Notes: a model not told the origin generated them from the letters alone. Positions 1 to 11,925 are shown, counted from the stretch's first letter. The stretch: DNA of 64,000 nt from Calamus simplicifolius (GCA_900491605.1 UESW01004075.1:1819511-1883510); one strand, 5' to 3'. A program made the numbers and translations.

Positions 1-1085
1 AGGGTTAGTTCATTAGTTAAATGAACATAAGCTTGGATTGGTAATAGGGGTCATTTTACGGCCGGGTTATTTAGGTTTAAGAATAAGCACCTCTCTTGGG
101 CAACTTTGCTTGGCTAGGAATTTTGCATGAGCTTGTAGAAGGTTGAGGTCAAATTGATAATTGGTTGTTAAGGTTGTCAAACCCGTTAGGTTATCTTAGG
201 CGGTGGTCAACTTTTAGAAGCTGCTCTGTTGTTAGGTCCTAGTAAAATAGGTTTTGTACAAAACCTTAGATGGTTGAGTTTTACAAAACCACTTGATTGA
301 TTACTTTGTATAAAAATAGTTTTGTGATCGTGGTATTAAAAACTGCCGAAATGGAATGGTAAGACCAGTACTATACTTTCGAATGTGAAACAGGCATCAA
401 AATGGGTGTTGGGACTTCAAAATAGATGTATTGGTGCATACCTATCATTCTGTACCAGCCTGTACAACTCAGTGCTGATGGTTTTCAATTTTTAAGGATC
501 TACCAGTTTTGATATGTATAGTCAGTAACGGTATCTTGTCAATACTATACCATAGGGTATGGGATTCAATACTGGTCTTTGAAACTTTGTTAATAATATT
601 GGCATTTCATAAAACCTAAAAATGATTTTGTGTAAAACATGTCATCCCCTGTTACTCATGAAAACCTATTTTACAGAAATCAAGTTTAATGATTATTTCG
701 GACACGCAAACAAACCATTAATTTTGCTCTATAGTTGATCAAATAATCAATGGAAAAGGATAAGATGGTGATGATGATATCATTGTTGATGACATCGCTA
801 GTAACGATGTGATAATTAGACCGAGCAAGACGCTGTCAATTGGTTCATTTATAATAGTAACTTCTCTTTTATTTGGAAATTAATTGTAAGGTTCTCTCTG
901 TAAAAGCGCAGACTTTCAACCAAGCTAGCCTCATTGAAGTATGATATCAGGAATAAGTAATAACTGTATCTGCAATACTTTATCAAATGATATAATCTTG
1001 TTGTATATAGCTTGCTTGCTTAATTATCAAAACTACTTTGATTCTTAGGTTCTCAGCTGAGTGCATATACTCTTTAAATTTTCAG
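1..1085. other. AT-rich noncoding stretch, probably intron of the SUV3-like gene
   Basis: No coding stretch could be supported here. It precedes the splice acceptor (ttttcag) of the first recognisable SUV3 exon. The helicase N-terminal RecA domain expected upstream is absent, so it either lies left of the window or has been lost. I read this stretch as intron by inference only. Confidence 0.4.
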
Positions 1086-1254
1086 GCAACAATGTTTAAT
1101 GATGAAAGTAGTGAGTTTGACGTTCTTGTAGCCAGTGATGCTATTGGGATGGGTCTCAATCTGAATATTTCTAGAATCATCTTTTCAACATTGAAAAAGT
1201 TTGATGGTGTTTATACTCGAGAACTGACAGTGCCGGAAATCAAACAGATTGCAG
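1086..1254 (+). CDS. SUV3: SUV3-like DExH RNA helicase, exon with motif V and start of motif VI
   Basis: SUV3 is an ATP-dependent RNA helicase of mitochondria (and of other compartments in plants) that unwinds RNA for turnover with an exoribonuclease. This 169-nt exon is bounded by ttttcag and gtattg. It encodes the second half of the helicase C domain: an ATMFND start, motif V as LVASDAIGMGLNLN, and VKQIAG-type motif VI residues reading EIKQIAG. The last base is shared with the next exon, which completes GRAGR. Family knowledge supports SUV3 rather than a general DEAD-box protein, because the AIGMGLNLNI core followed by QIAGRAGR is characteristic. The ORF is open across the exon with no disabling change. 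Earlier exons (P-loop, DEVQ-like motifs) are not visible in the window, so the gene is partial here. Confidence 0.85.
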
Positions 1255-2161
1255 GTATTGAACTTTTGTCAAATTCAGTTGACCTGTAATATTTGAGGGT
1301 CTTCTTAATTTATTTTCTCTTGGCACTTAACAACTCAATCTTATAAGAAAGTGTTATCCATTTTCTTTGTTTTCTTGCATTCAATGCTAACTGTGTTATT
1401 TGGGTTTCTTACTGCAAGGCCATGATTTTCCATAAAGAAATATTGCTTTATTTTTCAAGTTTCAAAACTTCAGAGGGGTGCTTCAATTTGTGAACTTGGC
1501 TAAAAAAATGTTTTAATCTTAATAATTGATAGCTTTGAGATAGGCCCTCTTGACTACATTTTACTGTTTACTTAATACTTATTTGTAAGGTCACTACATT
1601 TGAAGGCAATGTAGTTATATTGTAGTGAAAGATGATGGTCCATGTTCCTATCAGGTGGTGCTTAGATGCCCCAGCCTGTTATACTAGGATGGATTATGCC
1701 TGGGCATCTGATTTCTTACTGTAGGTTAGCCTGGAGTCTGTATGACTGGAAAAAGGAATGGAATGGAAGAAATAATAGAGACTGCAGATGCTAAGATTCC
1801 CGAACCCCAAAATTTTTAAGGTACCATGAATTGTGGATGTGTGAGGTTGGATTCTACAATCATAACAAAACGACCAAAATCTGGTCTGTTGCCCTTGAAA
1901 CATTGAAATATCCTCATAAAGAGGAAGATGGTCAGGCTGTAACATGTTGCATTACTGTTTGATGTGCCTCACCACCTGAAAATGCAATTCATCATATTAT
2001 TAGCTTGCTCATGGTGAAACTTTTATGTGCACTATCATGGTGTTCTGAATGCGATGCAAGTTTAAATGACCTTATGCAATAATAATAATGTTACAGATTG
2101 TTCTGATCTTCTTAAACATGCCCGATGCAATGGAATTGCTTATCAAGTTTTCTTGTTATAG

Positions 2162-2274
2162 GGAGGGCAGGAAGATATGGATCTAAATTTCCAATTGGTG
2201 AAGTGACTTGTTTAGATGCAGAAGATCTACCTTTGCTTTATTCATCTCTGGAATCTTCCTCTCCTGTTTTGGAG
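2162..2274 (+). CDS. SUV3: SUV3-like helicase exon, motif VI GRAGR
   Basis: This 113-nt exon lies between ttatag and gtgatt. With the single base carried from the previous exon it reads GRAGRYGSKFPIGEVTCLD and then an acidic stretch (AEDLPLLYSSLES) ending SPVLE. It completes the Q-x-x-G-R-x-G-R arginine-finger motif of the helicase C domain. Phases agree: phase 1 into the exon and phase 0 out, with 38 codons in total. The following intron contains a whole copia retrotransposon. Splicing to the 9883 exon keeps the frame, so the insertion need not break the protein if the ~7.6-kb intron is still removed correctly. Confidence 0.85.
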
Positions 2275-2377
2275 GTGATTGCTATGCCCCCATTCTTTTT
2301 CCAATTAACATACATACACCAAGCCATACATTCATAAATGTGAACTTTCTTTATATACTTAGATTATAGCTCATGTC

Positions 2378-2382
2378 AACAT
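2378..2382. repeat. Target site duplication AACAT, left
   Basis: The 5 bp immediately left of the 5' LTR read AACAT. The same 5 bp lie immediately right of the 3' LTR. Five bp is the usual copia duplication length. Confidence 0.9.
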
Positions 2383-2566
2383 TGTTGGGCCTGGTGTGGT
2401 GCTATCAAGGCCCAGGTGGGCTAACTTGTATTGGGCTGGGTTTGAGTCCAAGGGTTGAGATTAAATCAAGTCACGGGTGTACACGGGCTTGGGGATTAGT
2501 TTAATCTCATTGGGTTAGTCCATGGGAGTTTTTTGTTGAGTCTGGGCCTGGCCCACTTCGTGGATG

Positions 2567-2574
2567 TATTTAAA
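2567..2574 (+). promoter_or_regulatory. TATA-like box in copia 5' LTR
   Basis: TATTTAAA lies about 185 bp into the LTR and is repeated at the same offset (7294) in the 3' LTR. It is the best candidate for the LTR core promoter, judged on sequence only. Confidence 0.5.
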
Positions 2575-2701
2575 CTCTAGTCTCTAGGGTTTGGATGGAA
2601 TAGAGAGAACATATTCTTTTCTCCCAAAAATTCCCTTCTCTCATCATAGGGCGGCAGCCCTTTCTTTCTCCTCCCCATCTTCCTCTTTTTCAAGAAGTAA
2701 A

Positions 2702-2926
2702 CCTAACAGGATTAGAAATCCTTAGTTCTAGTTCTTGTTGAACGGGGAATCCCATTGCTATTCATCAAGGTCTAATCCTAACAGGATTGGAAATCCTTAG
2801 TTCTAGTTCTTGTTGAACGGGGAATCCCATTGCTATTCATCAAGGTCTAAACCTAACAGGATTAGAAATTCTTAGTTCTAGTTCTTGTTCAACGGGGAAT
2901 CCCATTGCTATTCATCAAGGTCTAAA
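2702..2926 (+). repeat. 75-bp tandem repeat, three units, in 5' LTR
   Basis: Three head-to-tail 75-bp units starting CCTAACAGGATT at 2702, 2777 and 2852, followed by a partial unit at the LTR end. Units differ at a few positions (ATTAG/ATTGG, GTTGAAC/GTTCAAC), which lets the units of the two LTRs be matched. Confidence 0.95.
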
Positions 2927-2936
2927 CCCTAACAAG

Positions 2937-2948
2937 TGGTATCAGAGC
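2937..2948 (+). promoter_or_regulatory. Primer binding site (initiator Met tRNA type)
   Basis: TGGTATCAGAGC begins two bases after the 5' LTR. This is the classic plant copia primer binding site complementary to the 3' end of initiator methionine tRNA. Confidence 0.9.
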
Positions 2949-3065
2949 CTGGTTCAAGGAGTAATCTGGAAGCCTTCAAGGAGTTGAAATAATTTCAACA
3001 GAATCTCGTCAAGGTACTTCTCTATTTTATAAAATTTATTTTTTATGCTATTTTTGAAATTGGCC

Positions 3066-6000
3066 ATGGGGAGTAGCATAAAAATAGAGGTTGAGAAGTT
3101 TGATGGGAAGGGAAGTTTCTCCATGTGGAAAGTCCGGGTAGAGGACCTCCTTGTGCAGCAGGGTTTAGATCTGGCTTTGGAGGAAAGGCCAGATGGGATG
3201 ACAGACAAGCAGTGGATTTCATTGGAGAAGAAGACATGTTCAATGATCAGGGGCTGTCTGGCGGATTCAGTCCTCTATTCAGTGCTGGAGGAGAAGACCC
3301 CGAAGGGACTCTGGACGAAGTTGCACACCCTCTATATGGGGAAGAATATGTGCAACAAGTTGATGTTGAAGAAGCGCCTCTACAGCCTTCGGATGTCAGA
3401 AGGTGGAGATGTGCTGGGTCACATCCAGATATTCGACCAGATGAGCAATGAACTTCTGAATGTCGGGGTCAAGATGGAGGAAGAAGATAAAGCACTTCTG
3501 CTTTTATGTTCAATGCCCACGTCTTATGACTCATTGGTCACAACACTGCTCTATGGGAAGGAGACATTAATTTATGAAGATATTGTCTCCGTGCTTCGGA
3601 CGAATGAGCAGAGGGAGAAGATGACCAAGGAAGCTGTTCCCCAGGAGGGTCTATCAGTTAGGGAAAGGACAGGCAGAGGTAGGGGCAGGGACAGAAGTAA
3701 GTCTGGAGGACGATCAAAGTCCAGGAAAGGCAAGAGAGAGCTGAAGTGCTATAAGTGTGGAGAGGTAGGACATTTTAAGAAGAATTGTCCTAAGTGGAAA
3801 AATCAGAAGGGAGAAAAAGGAGGATCTGAGTCAGTGAGTACAGTTGCAGATCAGGAGGTGGAGGATGATCTCTTGGTTGTATCAGATGATCACAGGCACA
3901 GCACAGAGATGTGGACCTTGGATTCAGCCTGTTCTCATCATTACACTCCCAACCGGTCATGGTTCAGTACTTACACAGAGGTTGAGGAGGGGAATGTGAC
4001 TCTTGGAGATAATCACCCTTGCAAGGTGGCAGGTATTGGCACAGTGAGGGTGAGGATGTTTGATGGTATAGTGCGCACTCTTACCAGTGTGAAGCATGTC
4101 CCAGAACTCAAGAAGAATCTGGTATCACTGGGGTACTTGGAGCGGACTGGATACAGCTTCAGCAGTCGTGCCAGGAGTGGAGTTCTGAACATCTCCAATG
4201 GAGCCATGGTGGTGATGAGAGGGAGGAGGCTGGAAAATAATCTATATAAGATGGAGGGCTCTGTGATGACTGTGAAATCTGAGGTGGCAGCTATGGAGCA
4301 AGATCCTCGGGATGTGTACAGGATGTGGCATTACCGCCTGGGCCACATGGGAGACAAGGGAATGAAAGAACTGAGCAAGAGAGGTCTGCTTCCAGACTTG
4401 AGTAGCGGAGATATGGAGATCTGTGAGCCTTGTCAGATGGGAAAGCAGAGGAGAGTACAGTTCTCAGTCAGCACAGCTAGGAGTGCTGAACCCCTGGAGT
4501 TAGTACACACAGATGTCTGGGGACCAGCCCCAGTTTCTGCAAGGAATGAGGCCAGATACTTTATGACCCTGATAGATGATTTCTCAAGGAAGCTGTGGAT
4601 CTACTTTATGAAGGAGAAATCAGAGGTCTTCACCAAGTTCAAAATCTAGAAGGCTGAGGTGGAGAAGGAGCAGGGTAAAAGTGTGAAGTGTCTGAGGTCT
4701 GATAATGGCGGGGAATACACCAGCAGGGAGTTCCAGATTTTTTGTGAGGAGTGGGGCATCAGAAGGCACTTCTCGGTGATGGGAACTCCTCAACAAAATG
4801 GGATGGCTGAGAGGATGAACAGAACATTATTGAAAAAGGCAAGATGCTTAAGGCTGCAGGCAGGGCTTCCAAAGATGTTATGGGTTGACGCAGTAGATGC
4901 AGCTAGCTACTTGGTCAATCGGTCACCGCACACCAGGTTAGATGGAGACATTCCAGAGGAGATATGGTCTGGAAGGAAGACAAGCCTAAACCATCTAAGG
5001 GTGTTTGGATGCACAGCATATGTGCATGTTGGAGCTGGGGAGCAGAGTAAGTTGGATGCCAGGTCTAAGAAGATGGTGTTCCTAGGCTACCCGCGAGGAG
5101 TCAAGGGGTATCGGCTTTGGGACCCCTTGGAGAAGAAGGTTGTCATCAGCAGAGATGTAACCTTTGATGAGAGCTCAATCCTCCAGAACATAAGTGGCAT
5201 GGATGCACAGCAGGGACTACAGAAGGTAGAACACGGTAATACTAGTCAGATAACCTCCTATACAGTTGTGCCATTTGCTAGTGGACCAGGAGGATTTGAG
5301 ATTCAGGTGGAGAGGACTGACAGAGGGGGTAGAAGCCAGGGAGTTCAGCAGGATGCAGCTGGACAGAGGACTGATACTGGGATCGCACAGCAAAGGCCCA
5401 GGAGGAACGTGCGACCACCAGTTCGATACGGCTTCGAGGATTCATTGTCATATGCCCTGGTGACAGCGAATGGAGACCCTTTCACCTATGAGGAGGCTAT
5501 GGAAAGTCAGGATAGAGATAGGTGGATTCATGCTATGGCAGAGGAAATGCAGTCTCTTCACAGCAATAATACGTGGCAGGTGGTCCAGCTGCCATAAGGA
5601 AAGAAACCCATTGGTTGTAAATGGGTTTATCAGCGCAAGGAAGGAGCTTCAGAACAAGAGGGTATCAGGTATAAGGCAAGACTAGTGGCCAAAGGATACT
5701 CTCAGAAAGAAGGCATCGATTATGGTGAGATATTTTCTCCAGTTGTCAGGCACACTTCCATCAGACTATTATTGAGTATTGTAGCAGCTCAGGACTTGGA
5801 GCTGGAGCAGATGGATGTGAAGACAGCATTCCTCCATGGTCATTTGGAGGAGAGCATCTACATGGAGCAGCCACCAGGGTTTAGAGAACCAAGATCAGAT
5901 GGGAAAGTCTGTTTGCTGAAGAAATCTCTGTATGGGCTGAAGCAGTCGCCGAGGCAGTGGTACAAGAGATTTGATACTTATGTTAGGAGCATTGGACTTT

Positions 6001-7091
6001 CCAGGTGTGAGTATGATTCTTGTGTGTATGTTAAATCTCTGGATGATGGGTCTAGGATGTACTTACTCTTGTATGTAGATGACATGCTGATAGCATGCAA
6101 GAGTAAGAAGGCTGTACAGGAACTAAAGATAGCTTTGTCTCGGGAGTTTGAGATGAAGGATCTGGGGCCAGCCAGGAAGATCCTAGGAATGGAAATCATC
6201 AGAGATAGATCTAAGGGTGTGCTGCATCTGAGTCAGGGTGGCTACATTAAAAAGATTCTGGAGCGATATGGGATGAAGGATGCCAAACCGACAGCACTAC
6301 CTTTGGCAGCACATTTTTCCTTATCGAAGACCATGTCACCACAGACTGAGGTGGAGGCTCAGGAGATGGAGAAGGTACCATATGCTTCTGGTGTTGGGAG
6401 CCTTATGTATACCATGGTATGTTGTAGGCCAGACATAGCCCATGCAGTGAGCCAGGTGAGCAGGTTCATGGCGCAGCCTGGCAGGGAGCACTGGCGAACA
6501 CTGAAGGGAATCTTCAGGTACTTGGTAGGTACAGTTGGGGTTGGTATTTGCTATGGACAGCAAGAAGGTGCTGAGAGATCCAACTTATCCAAGGAGGCTC
6601 GTGGGCAGTTATATGGGTATGTGGATGCAGACTTTGGTGGAGATGTGGACACTAGGAGATCCACAACAGGCTTTGTGTTCAGCCTGTTTGGTGGTCCAGT
6701 ATCGTGGAGATCATGTCTGCAGCCCATCACAGCCTTATCTACCATGGAGGCAGAATACATAGGTATCACAGAGGCAGCAAAGGAAGCTCTTTGGCTGAAG
6801 GGCTTGATGCTGGAGATGGGACTTGATCAGAAGGTTGTCCAGGTGCATAGTGACAGCCAGAGTGCTCTGATGCTTGCGCAGAATGCAGTCTATCATGCCA
6901 GGACGAAGCACATTGACCTCAGATACCACAGGATCAGAGAGCTGGTGGAAGATGGTGAGGTGAAGCTGGTGAAGGTACACACCAAAGAAAATCCAGCAGA
7001 TGCACTGACTAAGGTTCTTCCACGGGACAGTTTTCAAAAGTGTATTTCGTTGTTAAAGCTGATGGACACAGTGGACGTGCTGAGGCCTTGA
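3066..7091 (+). pseudogene. Copia gag-pol polyprotein with two in-frame stops
   Basis: One frame of 1342 codons from an ATG (MGSSIKIEVEKFDG). An earlier in-frame ATG at 3045 exists, but the Gag-like start fits 3066. Order: Gag (residues ~1-210), basic linker, CCHC knuckle CYKCGEVGHFKKNC, copia protease site LDSACSHH (the usual Asp-Ser/Thr-Gly reads DSA), pre-integrase HYRLGH with a CxxC, integrase core with LIDDFS, RSDNGGEY and an ERMNRT glutamate, RT with LLLYVDDM, and RNase H with LSTMEAEY and VHSDSQSA. Stops are TAG at 4647 (inside integrase) and TAA at 5595 (before RT). Both look like single substitutions and the frame is otherwise continuous. It is Tnt1-like in sequence. Stop readthrough is possible but unproven. 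Confidence 0.9.
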
Positions 7092-7098
7092 AAGCACC

Positions 7099-7109
7099 AA
7101 GGTGGAGAT
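7099..7109 (+). promoter_or_regulatory. Polypurine tract of copia element
   Basis: AAGGTGGAGAT lies directly against the 3' LTR start and seven bases after the pol stop codon. This is the position and composition expected for the plus-strand primer. Confidence 0.8.
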
Positions 7110-7736
7110 TGTTGGGCCTGGTGTGGTGCTATCAAGGCCCAGGTGGGCTAACTTGTATTGGACTGGGTTTGAGTCCAAGGGTTGAGATTAAATCAAGTCA
7201 CGGGTGTACACGGGCTTGGGGATTAGTTTAATCTCATTGGGTTAGTCCATGGGAGTTTTTTGTTGAGTCTGGGCCTGGCCCACTTCGTGGATGTATTTAA
7301 ACTCTAGTCTCTAGGGTTTGGATGGAATAGAGAGAACATATTCTTTTCTCCCAAAAATTCCCTTCTCTCATCATAGGGCGGCAGCCCTTTCTTTCTCCTC
7401 CCCATCTTCCTCTTTTTCAAGAAGTAAACCTAACAGGATTAGAAATCCTTAGTTCTAGTTCTTGTTGAACGGGGAATCCCATTGCTATTCATCAAGGTCT
7501 AATCCTAACAGGATTAGAAATCCTTAGTTCTAGTTCTTGTTGAACGGGGAATCCCATTGCTATTCATCAAGGTCTAATCCTAACAGGATTGGAAATCCTT
7601 AGTTCTAGTTCTTGTTGAACGGGGAATCCCATTGCTATTCATCAAGGTCTAAACCTAACAGGATTAGAAATCCTTAGTTCTAGTTCTTGTTCAACGGGGA
7701 ATCCCATTGCTATTCATCAAGGTCTAAACCCTAACA
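7110..7736 (+). repeat. 3' LTR of copia element
   Basis: A 627-bp LTR with the same TG and CA ends as the 5' copy, exactly 75 bp longer because it holds four tandem units instead of three. The extra unit is most like unit 1. Confidence 0.95.
7429..7728 (+). repeat. 75-bp tandem repeat, four units, in 3' LTR
   Basis: The same unit as in the 5' LTR but four copies. Variant bases show that the last two units correspond to 5' units 2 and 3, and the first two are both of the unit 1 type. Confidence 0.95.
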
Positions 7737-7741
7737 AACAT
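7737..7741. repeat. Target site duplication AACAT, right
   Basis: Matches the left copy exactly and marks the right end of the copia insertion in the SUV3 intron. Confidence 0.9.
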
Positions 7742-9882
7742 AAACTTTTATTTGCTAGCGAAGAAGAACACACCTTCCTTCCACCTTGAAAATATGCAAT
7801 CAAGATGTTTTATAATAAATGCATCTGAAGTTTTATCTAGTATTATCTTCAATAATTGAACAACTTTTTTTTGCAAAAATAAGCTTAAAATTTCTACAAC
7901 TATCAAGCACAAGGTTTCGAAAGAAAGGCATGAGCCAAGTGATATCACTATATGATGGTCGTCACTTTCCATTCAATCATTTAAAGAAATTGCACTATCA
8001 CATATCTGAAATATATTGGAGAGTTTGACTCAGCAACAAGTTATCCAGGGAATTAATCTTCACAAGATATATTTTATCAAATGGAATATGAAGAAAGTGC
8101 ATTTAACAAAATTATTTATCTGCTTGGAAATGGTTATCAAATATAAATTAGTTAATTTCTTTTACCTCTATTTTCATGGCTATAATTTTTATGATAACAG
8201 CAGCTTTATCAGCATGTTATCTATCATGTAATTCTATTTATTTAAATATGCGTTGAACTTCTAAGAAAATTATTTGCATCAAAATTCCTTGATGCTTGTT
8301 GGCTCATTTCATTCTGATGAAGAGAAAAACTAAACACTGCTACTTTGAAACAACGTCAAAACCAGTTGTCAAGTTTTTTTCCTTAATTTTTAAAGGATCC
8401 CAATTCAACGGATGTCTTTTTTTAAAAAAATATCTGCTGAAGAACTAAATGTCAATATGTAGAGAATTCCGACTACAAATTCACTTGTTCCACTGGCATT
8501 TCTTGACTTGCTGATGAATGAACAAAGTCTTGCTAGAAAGCTTTGAAACAAATGGACACCAAAATTTGAAGACCATGTATTCTAATATGGTATTTCTTTT
8601 TTCCCACATTACTTAGTTTAACTACTACAGTATAAAAGCAATGCTAGTTGTCATACACTTCACCTTGTCCCAACTTACACTTATTGAAACTAGATATTAC
8701 CTTCTCCTTAACCGTTTAGAGCTTAGTTTAAAGATGCTCTGAATAGTTTCATTAGATGTCTTCCTATGTGGTTCTTGATAGGCCCTTCATAAGCTTTGGC
8801 AATTGCAATTTGACTTTTTCCTTTTTTAAACTTCTCTTGGATGAATCAATAGCACATTTTTTTTTCTTGATTAAAAGGTCAATCATTTGCTCTTCATAAC
8901 CCTGTGTTTAGAATTATTTTTTAAGCAAAATTAGTTCTTACAACTTTTTTCCCCCCTAAACAATGAATCCTTGGTTGTATTGTTTTTAAGTCATATATTG
9001 ATGACCATGTTTATGTGCAAAGTTCTCTTAATAACATGACCAAAGTCATCATATAACTTAAATTGTTGAAACTAAGGAACAGAGTGTCAAATGAACAATA
9101 ATACACAATGGCTTTAATAGTTTACAAGCGTGAAGATTAAATCGTGATTCAAAAGACTAAAAAAATATATATAGATCTTAATCTCATGAGGAATGGTGAT
9201 GGAGAAATAGAGCTACCAAACAAGCCCCTCGAATAGAAATGGACAACGTCTGTTGGTCATATTTATCATTACAGTATCTAGTTAATAATGCACTTACAAT
9301 TTTTCCTTTAAGAAACCTTAATTGAATCTCAAGAAAAGGTTCTTAACAAAGCCTTAAGACATTTGATATTTAGGCTTTTGTGAGACAATTTTGGGATTTT
9401 GTAATGTTTCATACGGGAGGAATGCACAATAGGCTTTTATTTTTTACAGTTTTACACTACTAATGGAAGAGAAGGAATGGTTCTGTACATGTATATGCTT
9501 GAAGTTTTGTTTAAATAAAAAATCTACAGAGTGTGATAGGATACATTAACGTAAAAGCTGAGATTTATGGATCAGAATACTGATCGAACTAAGTGGTCAT
9601 TTTTTAAAATGTATGCTTTAAAATTGTGCTCGGTTGGAGAATGCAGCATTTGACTCTAGTCAACTTTTGAAAAGGTAAAACTAAACGCTATAAATATCTT
9701 TTATACTCTTTATTCATATATTTTCCTTCTTTCAGGATTTCGTTTATACTCTCCTTGGCGCATGCTACTCACCTTATTGATATTTTTATTGCCTTCCCCC
9801 TCAGCATCAAAAACTGCTTGTTGCAGTCAAGTCATTGATCTCTGCTAGGACCTAACCAAAGTTTATGTTATTTGTCATGCAG
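7742..9882. other. Distal part of the copia-bearing SUV3 intron
   Basis: AT-rich sequence with no recognisable domain. The flanking exons join in phase 0, so no extra exon is needed here. Short open frames around 7.8-8.2 kb have no family resemblance. Confidence 0.5.
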
Positions 9883-9963
9883 CGTGCTGGACTGTTTCCT
9901 ACTTTTGATATTTTGTCCCTGTATTCACGATTGCATTCAGCAACTAATTTCTACCCTATACTG
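9883..9963 (+). CDS. SUV3: SUV3-like helicase exon after the copia-bearing intron
   Basis: This 81-nt, 27-codon exon sits between catgcag and gtacgc. It encodes RAGLFPTFDILSLYSRLHSA and then TNFYPIL. In SUV3 proteins an AGLFP-x-F segment follows the helicase C domain after a short linker, which matches the order seen here. The exon is phase 0 on both sides. The next expected segment, the SUV3 C-terminal region, was not found in 10-14 kb on the + strand. The gene is therefore either continued by an exon I cannot recognise or truncated. Confidence 0.75.
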
Positions 9964-11005
9964 GTACGCCAAAATTTGTTCATATCAAGATCTCCATAAT
10001 TTCTTTGATTTTATATAGCATGGATATGTAGGTATAGGATAATCTAATTTCATCTTCAAGCAACTAAACTCTGTTGATAGATGTTGACTCCCAGATAACA
10101 TAGTTACATCTAAGTTTCCTTTCAGTCTCATTGGTCTACTTGAATTAAGATCCATGTGGTTGCCTTAATACTTCTGAACTAAAGAGTTCAAAGTGAGAAC
10201 AAATATGTGAAAAATTCAGTTGAACAGCTTATTTAGACATGCAATTAGTGTGGCAGCAGGACTGGAGGTCCACCTCCTACTTTTTCAGATTAGTGTGATT
10301 CTAATATGATGTCTCAATATACTATTTAAAAATGAAGATATTGAGAATTGTGTCCTTACTACCTGTATGTTTTAATTAATTTAACATTTCATCCAGTGGT
10401 GAGTTTTATTTTAAAGGAACCATCAGCATTTTTCTACCCTGCGGGACATGTATAGGAAGTCGTTCTTAAAGCTTCTAAGTTACCTTTGCCAAATTTTCCA
10501 TGCTAATCAAAAATGACTTTCTATTACTTATTTTTTAGTTTATAAAATTGATCAGTTTATATCAGATGATCAATTATTCCTACCTTCCAAGTAAAAGATT
10601 CCTTTTAAAAATAAAAAAATTTAATTATTAGAATTTGGTTTATTAAGCCTAAGTCTCTCTCCACTCTCAAATGGACCATGTCAGGATGCCAAAAGCTCAG
10701 TTTCAAATATTATTCTCATTACTCACCATGAAAAGAGCTTGCATGCATATTTCTGCTTCTTTAGACTACCACCTATTGGAAGCAGAGACAGCTGAACCAA
10801 CCTAGACCAGTCGGTTTGGGATGAACTGAAACAATCCAAATTTCGGTACCTTAGGTCGGATGCAGGTTGCGGGTTCGGATCCATCAAATGGATCCATCTA
10901 TTAAGTATAAAAGCTGTTGTTTCTTCATCTCTCCCTGCTATTTGAAGCCCGCACCCACCACCCCAATTTTTTTTTGTCCTTTGCTTGCTAACAGTAAAAT
11001 TCTCC
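9964..11005. other. Noncoding sequence after the last visible SUV3 exon
   Basis: Begins with a normal donor (GTACGC). I found no SUV3 continuation and no other coding signal before the inverted-repeat arm starts near 11.0 kb. Confidence 0.4.
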
Positions 11006-11009
11006 AAAT

Positions 11010-11925
11010 AAATAACCCACACATCCCTCAAGAGTCACGTTTATATCTTGCAAGACAGCTGCAATAGTTTTGGGTGCGTGCTATGTTTGAAGCATGCATG
11101 CTGATTACCATACATGCATCACGACCACACTTGGAGCTTATTACAAGCCATAGCAACCAGATTATTCACATTATCACTGTCTGAAATTTTATCCAATATT
11201 CATCCGTAACCTATTTTCAGATTAATCTAAACATTTCTTTCGCATAAATTGTTTTATAACTGGATTGGTTGCATTGCCTTCTATAATACAAAAATAAAAT
11301 TTCAGTGACAGGTTTTTAAACCTTTTAGCTGAGTGAAAATCCGTTAGGACCATTATGCCCTTGGGTAGTCATTAAGTGTTACAACTAGGATCACGCAGCT
11401 CTCTTATAATTGATCATAATTTACTCGCCAAAGATCTTTGTCAAAACCATAGCTCGCTTTAATGGGACTGACTTCCAGTAGTACTCACACAAGAAGACAA
11501 AAATCATTTCTCCTCTTTTCACAGAGAAGCAACAATCAATGATGCACAGTTTAACAGATCACACTATGCTGAGACAAATCTGACCATAAAGAAAAAAAGA
11601 GTCCAGAAAAAGTACAGAAAATAATTTAGTATGGACAGATTTTGTAGCATTTTCATGGAGATGCAATATCTACAGATATTTTGAAAAGCAAAAGGCAGCA
11701 TATGTTGTGATAATTTCACAGTTTTAGGAATTGAAGGTGTGAAAAAAAGGGAATATATATCTCATTTGCTTATCTAATGAGTGATGAATAGTCACTCCCA
11801 TTGAATCCTCTACAGCTTCCATGTCTAATTAGTCTACATAGTCCCACCTGCATGGTACTTCAGCAGAACAATGCTCATCCTACCATAGTGCGCTTCCGAC
11901 CACGCTGTCTCACTGTGAAGATTAA
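11010..11925 (+). repeat. Left arm of a ~0.9-kb imperfect inverted repeat
   Basis: The reverse complement of 19.28-20.16 kb aligns along this whole arm in order. Anchors include GCAACCAGATTATTCACATT followed by ATCACTGTCTGAAATTTTAT, CATTTTCATGGAGATGCAAT, GAATTGAAGGTGTGAAAAA and CAGCTTCCATGTCTAATTAG. Small indels are scattered. The left arm lacks ~110 bp that the right arm has next to ATCCCTCA. No coding content was recognised. Confidence 0.85.

Larger units (their letters stand above)
2383..2934 (+). repeat. 5' LTR of copia element
   Basis: A 552-bp LTR starting TGTTGGGCCTGG and ending CCCTAACA. It contains a TATTTAAA promoter-like box and three 75-bp tandem units. It is nearly identical to the 3' LTR: I see about two base differences outside the repeat-number change. 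Confidence 0.95.
2383..7736 (+). mobile_element. Ty1/copia LTR retrotransposon, Tnt1-like, in SUV3 intron
   Basis: A complete 5354-bp element bounded by TG...CA LTRs (552 and 627 bp). A perfect 5-bp target duplication AACAT lies on both sides (2378-2382, 7737-7741). There is an initiator-Met-type primer binding site right after the 5' LTR and a polypurine tract right before the 3' LTR. Domain order in the single frame is Gag, zinc knuckle, protease, integrase, RT, RNase H, which is the copia order. The LTRs differ by about two substitutions plus one 75-bp repeat unit, so the insertion is young. It has the same orientation as the SUV3 exons, so its LTR polyadenylation signals could affect the host transcript. 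Two in-frame stops make it unlikely to be autonomous. Confidence 0.95.
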
